5,048 nt of DNA, from the NCBI GenBank assembly GCA_025453855.1, contig JALOPO010000162.1, positions 1 to 5,048 on the forward strand. Direction: 5' to 3'. Position numbers and translations under genes: made by a program. Below, piece by piece: positions 1 through 5,048 of the stretch (positions within the stretch are counted from its first letter, which is position 1; each line of letters starts with the position of its first letter). This stretch comes from Gemmatimonadaceae bacterium. Lineage in GTDB: Bacteria; Gemmatimonadota; Gemmatimonadetes; Gemmatimonadales; Gemmatimonadaceae. The notes under the pieces are model-generated. The model saw only the letters and a list, made by a program, of their open reading frames with translations, did no database searches and was not told the DNA's origin.

Positions 1-93
1 CGGCGGCAGCAAGGGACGCTGCCGCCCACGCTGCAGGCGTTCCCGCAGTCGAACGAGCTGCTGGTGAAGCTGGTCTATCTCTGGCAGCGGTGA
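1..93 (+). CDS. C-terminal end of an unidentified protein, possibly an outer-membrane beta-barrel (5' truncated by window edge)
   Basis: Thirty codons are open from the left edge and end in TGA at 91-93. Almost every third position is G or C, as in the other genes here, so this looks like real coding sequence. The last residues (SNELLVKLVYLWQR) alternate hydrophobic and polar side chains and are rich in aromatics, which fits a final membrane-spanning beta strand. Some large outer-membrane proteins, for example DUF5916-type or TonB-dependent-receptor-like proteins, end in a similar way. That resemblance is from memory and cannot be tested on so short a fragment. The protein ends in Arg rather than the terminal aromatic residue often seen in BamA substrates, which weakens the idea. 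Function should be treated as unknown. Confidence 0.5.
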   Translation, partial: RRQQGTLPPTLQAFPQSNELLVKLVYLWQR

Positions 94-195
94 GCGTGGG
101 GCGGGCGGAAGTCGTCGTCTGACAACGATTTGATTTCCCGCTGACTTTCCGCGGAGAGGGGCAGGCGAGTTTGGCGGCTCTTCCGGGAGCAGGTC

Positions 196-227
196 CCCGG
201 TGGCGGGTCGGCACGACCGCCACCGGG
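196..227. repeat. Perfect 11-bp inverted repeat (hairpin) upstream of pal
   Basis: The arms CCCGGTGGCGG (196-206) and CCGCCACCGGG (217-227) are perfectly complementary. Inside them TCG (208-210) can pair with CGA (214-216) around a 3-nt GCA loop, leaving G207 as a bulge. This would be a very stable GC-rich hairpin. No T-run follows on the plus strand, so it is not a canonical intrinsic terminator. It lies 36 bp before the pal ATG, in the 170-bp spacer after the upstream gene. It could be a transcript-end stabiliser of that gene, a 5'-UTR structure of pal, or a protein-binding dyad. The sequence does not decide between these. Confidence 0.6.
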
Positions 228-263
228 CATCAGGCTCCATCGCCTCATGCTCGGTTCGTGACC

Positions 264-836
264 ATGCCACGCTCGTCTCACCTGCTCCTCGTCGCCGCGG
301 CCGCCGCGGCCCTCGCGGCGTGCCGCCGCTCCACGCCTGTCGCCGCCGCGCCCGAGGCGGCCCCGGTGCCCTCCGCCGCCCCGACGCCGCCGGAATCGCC
401 CGGCAACCGATCGGGCGAGCCGATCGACGAAGTGCGCCAGCGCTCGGCGGACGCCGAGCGCGAACGAGAGGCGCGGGCCATTCTCGAGGCGCCGATCCAC
501 TTCGGCTTCGATCTCGCGGAGCTCGACGCCGAGGCGCGCCTGCAGCTCGACGCCAAGCTCTCGGTCCTGCAGCGCCATCGCGACGTGCGGCTGCGCATCT
601 CCGGCCATACCGACGAGCGCGGTGCGGACGAGTACAACCTGGCGCTCGGGCAGCGCCGAGCGGCAGCGGTTCGGCGCCACCTCGTCCAGTACGGGTTGGC
701 GGAGGGACGTCTCGAGGTCGTGAGCTTCGGCGAGGAGCGGCCGCTCTGCACGGAGAGCGAGGAATCGTGCTGGCGCCGCAATCGGCGGGCGGACTTCGAG
801 ATCATCGCCGGGGTGCTGATGGGGACGCGCTCCTGA
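264..836 (+). CDS. pal: Peptidoglycan-associated lipoprotein Pal (OmpA-like domain)
   Basis: This is a 190-aa outer-membrane lipoprotein of the Tol-Pal envelope system, which tethers the outer membrane to peptidoglycan and helps it constrict at division. Residues 1-20 form a lipoprotein signal with a hydrophobic Ala/Leu core and lipobox LAAC (17-20); Cys20 would be lipidated. A Pro/Ala/Glu-rich linker covers about 21-70. The OmpA_C domain covers about 72-182: FGFDLAELDAEA (80-91), GHTDERG (114-120, with the Asp expected to bind diaminopimelate), YNLALGQRRA (124-133), SFGEERP (154-160) and NRRADFEI (173-180, with the partner Arg). Cys162 and Cys169 could form a disulfide. The ATG at 264 was chosen because it gives a normal signal peptide; extending the frame upstream to a TTG at 171 would bury the signal. 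No good Shine-Dalgarno precedes it. tolB, the usual neighbour, would lie upstream but is not recognisable in the partial gene at 1-93. Confidence 0.93.
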   Translation: MPRSSHLLLVAAAAAALAACRRSTPVAAAPEAAPVPSAAPTPPESPGNRSGEPIDEVRQRSADAEREREARAILEAPIHFGFDLAELDAEARLQLDAKLSVLQRHRDVRLRISGHTDERGADEYNLALGQRRAAAVRRHLVQYGLAEGRLEVVSFGEERPLCTESEESCWRRNRRADFEIIAGVLMGTRS

Positions 837-850
837 TCCGCATCGACGGC

Positions 851-863
851 GGCCGGCGCGGCC
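851..863. repeat. Small GC-rich inverted repeat after pal
   Basis: GGCCG (851-855) and CGGCC (859-863) are perfect 5-bp arms around a 3-nt GCG loop, starting 15 bp after the pal stop. There is no T-run after it, so it is at best a weak transcript-end structure. In sequence this rich in GC such short repeats often arise by chance. Confidence 0.25.
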
Positions 864-891
864 GCGACGATCGCCCGGTGGGAACGGAGAT

Positions 892-913
892 CGTGGCGGG
901 CGCGCCCGCCACG
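892..913. promoter_or_regulatory. Perfect 22-bp palindrome just before the antiporter start codon
   Basis: Positions 892-902 (CGTGGCGGGCG) are the exact reverse complement of 903-913, with no gap. The palindrome ends 2 bp before the antiporter ATG at 916. As RNA it could fold into a hairpin of about nine pairs closed by a 4-nt loop, just in front of the start codon. As DNA it is a full dyad that a dimeric regulator could bind. A GGAG at 886-889 sits just before it, so folding would bring this Shine-Dalgarno-like sequence close to the ATG; unfolded it would be too far away. The palindrome is directly seen, while its role is inference. Confidence 0.55.
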
Positions 914-915
914 CG

Positions 916-1902
916 ATGCCGAACGCCATGATCGCGGTCGCGCTCGTGCTCGGCGGCGTGGCGCTTCTCGCGCTCGGGGCCGAGGCGCTGGTGCGGGGCG
1001 CGACCACGCTCGCGCGCCGGCTGCGGATCGCACCGGCCGTCGTCGGCCTCACCGTCGTTGCGCTCGGGACGTCGCTCCCCGAGCTCACGGTCGGGATCAC
1101 GGCGGCGCTCGCCGGTCGCGTCGGGATCGGACTCGGGAACGTGGTGGGCGTCAACATCTTCAACGTGTGCGTGGTGCTCGGCGTGGCGGCACTCGTGCGG
1201 CCGATCCCGATCCGCGGCATGGTGGTGCGCCTCGAATGGCCGGTGATGTTCGTGTCCAGCTTCGCGTGCCTGCTCCTCGTGCGCGACGGCAGACTCGATC
1301 GCATCGAGGGGACGTACTTCATCGCCGCGCTGGTCGTCTTCACGGCGTATGCCGTGCGGATCGCGCGCAACGACCTGACGGCGGCGGAGGAGCACGATCT
1401 CGAGACGGCGGTCGCGGATCGCGCCATCTTGCCCGGGGCGCTGGCACTCCTGCCCGTGCTGGCGCTGTGCGGCGCCGGCATCGCCCTGCTCGTCGGCGGC
1501 GGACAGGCGATGGTGCGCGGCGCGGTCGCGATCGCGCAGGAGGCCGGGCTGAGCGAGCGGGTGATCGGGTTGACGATCGTCTCCATGGGCACGGGGACAC
1601 CCGAGGTGGCGGCATCGATCGCCGCGGTCCGCCGCGGTCAGGGCGAACTGGCGCTCGGCAACGTGATCGGCTCCAACATCGTGAACGTGCTCGGTATCCT
1701 GGGGAGCGTGGCGGTCGTGCGACCGATCGTGGTGCCGGCATCGGTGGTCGACGTCGACCTGCGCTGGATGCTCGGCGTGACGCTGCTCCTGCTGCCGCTC
1801 CTCCGTCGCCGTGCGATGCTCTCGCGCGGCGACGGGGCGCTGCTCCTCGCCGTGTACGTCGTCTACCTCGGCGCCCTGGCACGGGGCGCGATCGCCGCAT
1901 GA
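916..1902 (+). CDS. Calcium/sodium:cation antiporter, CaCA family (YrbG-like)
   Basis: This 328-aa inner-membrane exchanger, of normal length for the bacterial YrbG-type family, would extrude Ca2+ (or another cation) against inward Na+ or H+ flow. It has the family's inverted duplication of two five-helix halves. Alpha-1 has GTSLPE (51-56) and GNVVGVNIFN (74-83), followed by a conserved-type VRPI. Alpha-2 has GTGTPE (225-230) and GNVIGSNIVN (248-257), again followed by VRPI. Glu56 and Glu230 match the family's ion-binding glutamates. Ten hydrophobic segments are visible, roughly at 5-22, 38-64, 70-94, 107-122, 131-148, 171-194, 213-238, 246-268, 283-296 and 306-323. An acidic central loop lies at 149-169. 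Two ligand-motif serines are replaced (Val79, Gly227), so the transported ion is uncertain. The start is ATG 916 or the in-frame ATG 928; neither has a Shine-Dalgarno at normal distance. The next gene overlaps its stop by 4 bp. Confidence 0.92.
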   Translation: MPNAMIAVALVLGGVALLALGAEALVRGATTLARRLRIAPAVVGLTVVALGTSLPELTVGITAALAGRVGIGLGNVVGVNIFNVCVVLGVAALVRPIPIRGMVVRLEWPVMFVSSFACLLLVRDGRLDRIEGTYFIAALVVFTAYAVRIARNDLTAAEEHDLETAVADRAILPGALALLPVLALCGAGIALLVGGGQAMVRGAVAIAQEAGLSERVIGLTIVSMGTGTPEVAASIAAVRRGQGELALGNVIGSNIVNVLGILGSVAVVRPIVVPASVVDVDLRWMLGVTLLLLPLLRRRAMLSRGDGALLLAVYVVYLGALARGAIAA

Positions 1903-2552
1903 CGCAGGCGGGGCGGGGACCCGTGCGCGGTTGCTGGTGGCGATCGGTGCGGATGCCGACGCTCGCGCTGACTGCCGCGCCGTTCGTGGTGACGGCGATC
2001 GCGTCGGCGCAGGTGCCGGTCGTGGCGCCCGAGGTCCTCGTCGTCGACACCAGGGCGCTGCTGGCGACAGCGCCGGGTGCCCGCGAGGCCGACAGCGTGC
2101 TCACGTCCGATCTGGCGCGGCTCGAGGCGGCGGCGACCCACGCGCGCGAGCAGTTGCTCCGTACCCTCGCGGTGCTGGCACGTCGGGCGCGCACCGCGCC
2201 TCCGGCCACGCGACGGGCGCTCGAACGCCGCGCGGACTCGCTGCAGGCCACGACGGAGACGCGGCTGGCGTCGCTGGCGCGACGGGCGAAGGTGCGCCAG
2301 GATGCGGTGACCACCCCGTTCCTGCGCGCGCTGCACGCGGCGATCGATGCGGAGCGCACGAGCCGTGGTGCTCACCTGGTGCTCGACGACGTGACCGGCG
2401 CGACCGTCCTCGCCGTCGATGCGTCGCTCGACGTGACCGACGCCGTGCGACGCCGACTCGACGCCGCACCGATCCCCTGGCCGCGTACGGAGGAGGCCGC
2501 GCCGACGGGGGGGCGTTCTCGCCCGGCGCGCGGTGCTCCTCCCGGTGGCTAG
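1899..2552 (+). CDS. OmpH/Skp-like periplasmic chaperone
   Basis: This 217-aa exported protein resembles Skp/OmpH, the trimeric periplasmic holdase that keeps unfolded outer-membrane proteins soluble on the way to the Bam complex. A signal peptide fits residues 1-38: a basic start (Arg10, Arg15, Arg18), a hydrophobic core at about 20-35, and cleavage after IASA or IASAQ. The mature protein begins with a strand, VLVVDTRALL (46-55), matching the family's 'VDxxxLL' opening, then APGAREADSVL. A long Arg/Ala/Leu-rich helix region (about 66-155) is broken by a Pro pair at 101-102, where the hairpin tip may be. It closes with the typical GAHLVLDD (157-164) and DASLDVTDAVRRRLD (174-188). A Pro/Gly/Arg-rich tail (191-217) follows. 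ATG 1899 overlaps the antiporter stop (ATGA), which indicates translational coupling. ATG 1953 (residue 19) is possible but would lose the basic N-region. skp is usually beside bamA; that is not seen here, so this may be a paralogue. Confidence 0.8.
   Translation: MTQAGRGPVRGCWWRSVRMPTLALTAAPFVVTAIASAQVPVVAPEVLVVDTRALLATAPGAREADSVLTSDLARLEAAATHAREQLLRTLAVLARRARTAPPATRRALERRADSLQATTETRLASLARRAKVRQDAVTTPFLRALHAAIDAERTSRGAHLVLDDVTGATVLAVDASLDVTDAVRRRLDAAPIPWPRTEEAAPTGGRSRPARGAPPGG
2549..2552. other. Shared CTAG: overlapping stop codons of convergent genes
   Basis: The plus-strand Skp-like gene ends with TAG at 2550-2552. The minus-strand histidine kinase ends with TAG read from 2551 to 2549. 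The self-complementary CTAG supplies both stops, so there is no spacer and no room for a terminator between the genes. Transcripts from each side must run into the other gene or end inside it. Confidence 0.85.
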
Positions 2553-4063
2553 GGCCGCAGCATGATGGTGTCCTGCTCCGCGAGCGTCGACGTGGCGATC
2601 GGTCCCGGTCGCAGCGAGTCAGTCCGCGGGAGCTCGAGAACGAGGCAGGCGCCGGCGCCCGGTGGCGTCGGATCGACCCAGAGGTCGCCGCCGAGCAGCC
2701 TGGCGATCCGTCGCGCGATCGCGAGGCCGAGGCCGACGCCTGGTGCAGCCACGCCGGGCAGTCGGCTGAACTCCTCGAAGACGAATTCGCGCCGGTCGGG
2801 CGGGATGCCGGGCCCCGTGTCGGTGACGGCGATGCGCCAGGCGCCGTCGGCGTGGGCGGTCACCGTGACGCCGACGCGGCCACCGCGCGGCGTGTACTTG
2901 ATCGCATTCGAGAGAAGGTTGTCGAGCACCTGCGTGACGCGGCGCGGATCGGTCTCCACCTCGCATGCGCCAGCCGGGGTCGCGAGGTCGAGCGCGAGCC
3001 CGGCGCGCTCGCACGCCGGCCGATGCGCGAGGGCGCCGTCGCGTACGAGCTGCGCGAGATCGACACGTTCCGGGTGGAGCGCGAGCGCCCCCGTCTCGGA
3101 TCGCGCGAGTTCGAGGAGATCGTCAACCAGCGCACCGAGGCGCGCGGCCGTCTCGCGGAGCCGGTCGAGCGTCGCGCGTTGCGCAGGCGTGACCGGGCCG
3201 ATGCGTCCGCTCGCGAGGAGCCACGCGGAGCCATCGATGACGGAGACGGGATGGCGAAGATCGTGCGTCATGCCGCGGACGAAGCGGGCGCGCGCATCGA
3301 CGACCCGTGCGAGCTCGCGGCCGCGGCGCTCCGCGAGTCCCCGGCTGCGCTGGAGCTGCAGTCCGAGCCAGACGGTGACGACGAGACCGACCAGCGCCGA
3401 GAACCCGAGCGCGATGGTGGCGTGCCTGGCCGTCCGCTCGAGCGCGCGGAGAGTGATCGTGCCGCGTGCCGCGACCGCCGCCACGGCGGCATCGAGGCGC
3501 GCCACCTCGAGCATCGTGGAGGCGTGCTGGTCGCCCTCGGTTCGCCGATCCCGCCGCGCCGCCGACCGGTCCGGCGCGCCGTTCACGCTGACCGGGGCCG
3601 GGACGACGACCTCCGCCCACGACGCGACCGATGCCCGCACGATCGCCGCCTGCCGTGCGATTGCAGGCCGGTGCAGTTGCATGGCACGCTCGACCAGCCG
3701 AGCGGCAAGCCGGCGCGCGGTGTCGGCGTGGGCGCGCAGCCGACGCGCGCGCTCCGCATCGTCGGTCCGCGGTGACGCGGCGGTGTCGAGCATGCCGCGG
3801 TGCAGCGCCTCACCGGTCGCGAGCGCGACGTGCAGCGCGGTGACGTCGTCACGCGTCGGCGCGACGACATCGAGCAGCATGGCCTGCACGGGCGCGGCGC
3901 GCCGCTCGTGCACGAACGGGACGAGCACCATCGCGACGAGGGTCACGACGAGGGTCGCGACGGCGGCAGTGGCCAGGCAGCGGGAGCGGGACGCGGCACG
4001 CGAGCCGGCCTGGAAGAGCGAGAGTTCGTCCACCCGGGGAGGGTTCGCGGGCGATCGTTGCAT
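2549..4063 (-). CDS. Membrane-bound sensor histidine kinase (HisKA + HATPase_c)
   Basis: This 504-aa two-component sensor kinase would autophosphorylate on His267 and pass phosphate to an unseen response regulator. From the N-terminus: a short cytosolic start; TM1 (about 30-51); a periplasmic region of about 160 residues, mostly Ala/Arg-rich helices with a charged stretch at 163-179; and TM2 (about 214-236). A short linker of about 25 residues has no evident HAMP domain. The HisKA domain has MTHDLRHP (265-272) and a helix ending near LLELARSETG (316-325). The ATPase domain has the N-box DNLLSNAIKYTP (381-392), G1 DTGPGIP (415-421), F-box FVFEEF (427-432) and G2 GVGLGLAIARRIA (442-454). A tail of about 24 residues of no recognised type follows. 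ATG 4063 was preferred over the in-frame GTG at 4171 because codons between them lose the G/C third-position bias and read as Arg/Pro/His-rich. Strong coding character begins only around residue 11 (a GTG codon), so a start there is also possible. No Shine-Dalgarno is evident. Confidence 0.92.
   Translation of the reverse strand: MQRSPANPPRVDELSLFQAGSRAASRSRCLATAAVATLVVTLVAMVLVPFVHERRAAPVQAMLLDVVAPTRDDVTALHVALATGEALHRGMLDTAASPRTDDAERARRLRAHADTARRLAARLVERAMQLHRPAIARQAAIVRASVASWAEVVVPAPVSVNGAPDRSAARRDRRTEGDQHASTMLEVARLDAAVAAVAARGTITLRALERTARHATIALGFSALVGLVVTVWLGLQLQRSRGLAERRGRELARVVDARARFVRGMTHDLRHPVSVIDGSAWLLASGRIGPVTPAQRATLDRLRETAARLGALVDDLLELARSETGALALHPERVDLAQLVRDGALAHRPACERAGLALDLATPAGACEVETDPRRVTQVLDNLLSNAIKYTPRGGRVGVTVTAHADGAWRIAVTDTGPGIPPDRREFVFEEFSRLPGVAAPGVGLGLAIARRIARLLGGDLWVDPTPPGAGACLVLELPRTDSLRPGPIATSTLAEQDTIMLRP
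3934..3957. repeat. Two-copy 12-bp tandem repeat inside the kinase TM1 coding region
   Basis: CGACGAGGGTCA (3934-3945) is followed directly by CGACGAGGGTCG (3946-3957), differing only in the last base. On the minus strand it encodes part of the ATLVVTLVA stretch of the first membrane helix. It keeps the frame (12 bp = 4 residues), so it is probably a small in-frame duplication or chance use of the same Thr-Leu-Val-Val codons. Confidence 0.5.
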
Positions 4064-4201
4064 CGGATCGAGCGGAGGCGGTACAGCGCCGGCCGTGGGA
4101 GCACGCCTTCGGCCCGGCGAAAGTGGCGAGCGACGATCACGCCGACCATGGTGGCATGGGCGGTGTGCCACGGGACGACTGGTCGACGGGCCAGCGCGCC
4201 A
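4064..4201 (-). other. Spacer between the TPR-like gene and the kinase, with a short inverted repeat
   Basis: This 138-bp stretch separates the stop of the upstream minus-strand gene (4202-4204) from the chosen kinase ATG. In the kinase frame it is open back to a GTG at 4171, but its codons lack the local third-position bias, so it is treated as non-coding. GTGGCA (4151-4156) and TGCCAC (4166-4171) form perfect 6-bp arms around 9 nt. No T-run follows on the minus strand, so it is not a clear terminator. I could not recognise promoter boxes. The kinase may have its own promoter here or be read from upstream. Confidence 0.4.
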
Positions 4202-5048
4202 TCACCGACGCACCGGTCGATCGAGGACAGGTACCGACGTCACATCGCGCTCCCCGTGTTGACGGCGCGCGGGTGCCGGGACATCGCGCAGTGCCAGGTA
4301 CGCGCGCCAGGCCGCGCTCGCTGCTACCGTATCGCCAAGCGCCGTGGCCAGGTGCGCCTCGACCCGGAGCGAGCTGGCACGATACCGCGGCCAGCCGTTC
4401 ATGTACGCGCGCTGTCGGACCGTGGACACGGCGCGCTGCGTCGCGCCGAGCCGCTCGTACAGTCGCGCGAGCGCGAGCGTCGCCCACGACGAGGCATCAC
4501 CGAGCGCGGGGCCGGTCAGCATGAGCGCGTCGAGCGCATCGAGGCGTGCGCGCGCGTCGCGGTCGCCACGCGTCACGGCGAGCATCGCCTCGACGAGGTC
4601 GGCGCAGGCGCGCGGCGACGCGCCTACCGGCACGGGAACGCCGGCGATGCCTTCCGCACGCAGGCGACGGACCGCGCGGCGTATCGCCCCCTCGTCACGC
4701 GCGTCGCGCGCAGCGGACCACGGCGCCGCACGCCACTGTGCGAGGACGCATGCATCGGCGAGCTGGATCGCACGCGCACCGGCGTCCGGCTGCGATGGGG
4801 CGTCGGCATGCGTGGCGAGCTCGCGGGCCGCGACTCGTGCGGCGGCGGTGTCACCGTCGCCGTGCAGGGCGTCGAGCACACGGAGCCGCAGGTGGGCGCG
4901 CGATCCGGGGAGCGCTTCGTGGAGGCGCTCCGTGACGTCGAGTGCGCGTCGCGACTGGCCACCGTTGAGCGCGAAACTGTGTTCCGCGAGCAGCGCGTCG
5001 AGCTGCTCCGCGCCGAGTGCGGCGCGGGTCGCGAGGAGGCGGATGGCG
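4202..5048 (-). CDS. C-terminal part of a TPR-like helical protein (5' end beyond right edge)
   Basis: The minus strand is open from the right edge to TGA at 4204-4202, giving 281 visible residues and no start. The G/C third-position bias is strong throughout. The sequence is almost wholly amphipathic helices rich in Ala, Leu and Arg, with paired helices of TPR type. The clearest are EQLDALLAEHSFALNGG (visible residues 14-30) with the following ALDVTERLHEAL, SWATLALARLYERLGATQRAV (about 187-207), and RYRASSLRVEAHLATALGD leading into SAAWRAYLALRDVPAP (about 221-259). The last pattern resembles the C-terminal end of long Gemmatimonadota proteins that carry an N-terminal BTAD-type regulator or Ser/Thr kinase domain followed by TPRs. 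That domain would lie outside the window, so its presence is inference. A polar tail of about 22 residues ends the protein. There is no signal peptide or membrane segment in the visible part. It lies on the same strand as the histidine kinase, 138 bp upstream of it. Confidence 0.72.
   Translation of the reverse strand, partial: AIRLLATRAALGAEQLDALLAEHSFALNGGQSRRALDVTERLHEALPGSRAHLRLRVLDALHGDGDTAAARVAARELATHADAPSQPDAGARAIQLADACVLAQWRAAPWSAARDARDEGAIRRAVRRLRAEGIAGVPVPVGASPRACADLVEAMLAVTRGDRDARARLDALDALMLTGPALGDASSWATLALARLYERLGATQRAVSTVRQRAYMNGWPRYRASSLRVEAHLATALGDTVAASAAWRAYLALRDVPAPARRQHGERDVTSVPVLDRPVRR

Noticed and set aside
196..227. The hairpin upstream of pal as a Rho-independent terminator
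   Set aside because: The stem is strong but no T-run follows on the plus strand, and none precedes it as an A-run for the minus strand.
247..261. A four-codon ATG...TGA mini-frame ending 2 bp before the pal ATG, as a possible leader peptide
   Set aside because: It is too short to carry a signal, has no ribosome binding site and no attenuator-like codon run. It is probably chance.
75..1592. A 505-codon open frame on the minus strand opposite pal and the antiporter
   Set aside because: Its product is low-complexity Arg/Pro/Ser/Ala-rich sequence with no recognisable motif, while the opposite strand encodes two clear families. Long antisense frames are expected at this GC content.
916..1902. 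Internal duplication of the antiporter as a recent or unusual repeat
   Set aside because: The two-fold repeat with paired GTxxPE and GNxxGxNIxN motifs is the normal ancient architecture of the whole CaCA family.
1811..3775. A 654-codon open frame on the plus strand running across the Skp-like gene and the kinase
   Set aside because: It crosses two well-supported genes in another frame or strand, and its translation is Arg/Gly/Asp-rich with no domain. It is a compositional shadow.
4064..4171. A 36-residue N-terminal extension of the kinase from a GTG at 4171
   Set aside because: Codons there lose the third-position G/C bias and encode Arg/Pro/His-rich sequence before the membrane helix. It is more likely spacer.
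2562..4262. A 566-codon open frame on the plus strand opposite the kinase
   Set aside because: The minus strand shows complete H, N, G1, F and G2 kinase motifs. The plus frame is Ser/Arg/Ala-rich and featureless.

Overview
The window is about 70% GC with strong G/C bias at third codon positions. It carries ordinary chromosomal genes of a Gram-negative-type (diderm) bacterium: a Pal lipoprotein and a Skp/OmpH-like periplasmic chaperone both imply an outer membrane. The style of the proteins (a Cys pair near the C-terminus of Pal, an OmpH with an Asp-Val-Thr C-terminal motif, and a TPR-like protein ending in an 'AWRAYLALRD' type helix) recalls Gemmatimonadota. That is a memory-based inference and was not tested.

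Layout, left to right. Positions 1-93 (+) hold the last 30 codons of an unidentified gene, possibly an outer-membrane beta-barrel. A 170-bp spacer with a strong hairpin follows, then pal (264-836, +). Next is a 79-bp spacer containing a perfect 22-bp palindrome, then a Ca2+/Na+:cation antiporter of the CaCA family (916-1902, +). A Skp/OmpH-like gene (1899-2552, +) overlaps the antiporter by the 4-bp ATGA arrangement, so these two are very likely co-transcribed and translationally coupled. The minus strand then carries a membrane-bound sensor histidine kinase (2549-4063), whose stop codon shares the tetranucleotide CTAG with the stop of the Skp-like gene. After a 138-bp gap comes the C-terminal part of a helical, TPR-like protein (4202 to the right edge, -).

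Functionally the plus-strand genes form an envelope-themed group: Pal anchors the outer membrane to peptidoglycan, the antiporter moves cations across the inner membrane, and the Skp-like protein would escort unfolded outer-membrane proteins. The minus-strand pair looks like a signalling module, a sensor kinase next to a TPR protein that may be part of a regulator. No response regulator is visible inside the window. No RNA gene, mobile element, CRISPR array or origin was seen, and no gap over 300 bases lacks a gene. I found no convincing new multi-gene system. The more interesting details are the two GTGGCGG/CCGCCAC dyads flanking pal, the shared stop codons of the convergent genes, and departures from consensus in the kinase H-box and the antiporter ion-binding motifs.
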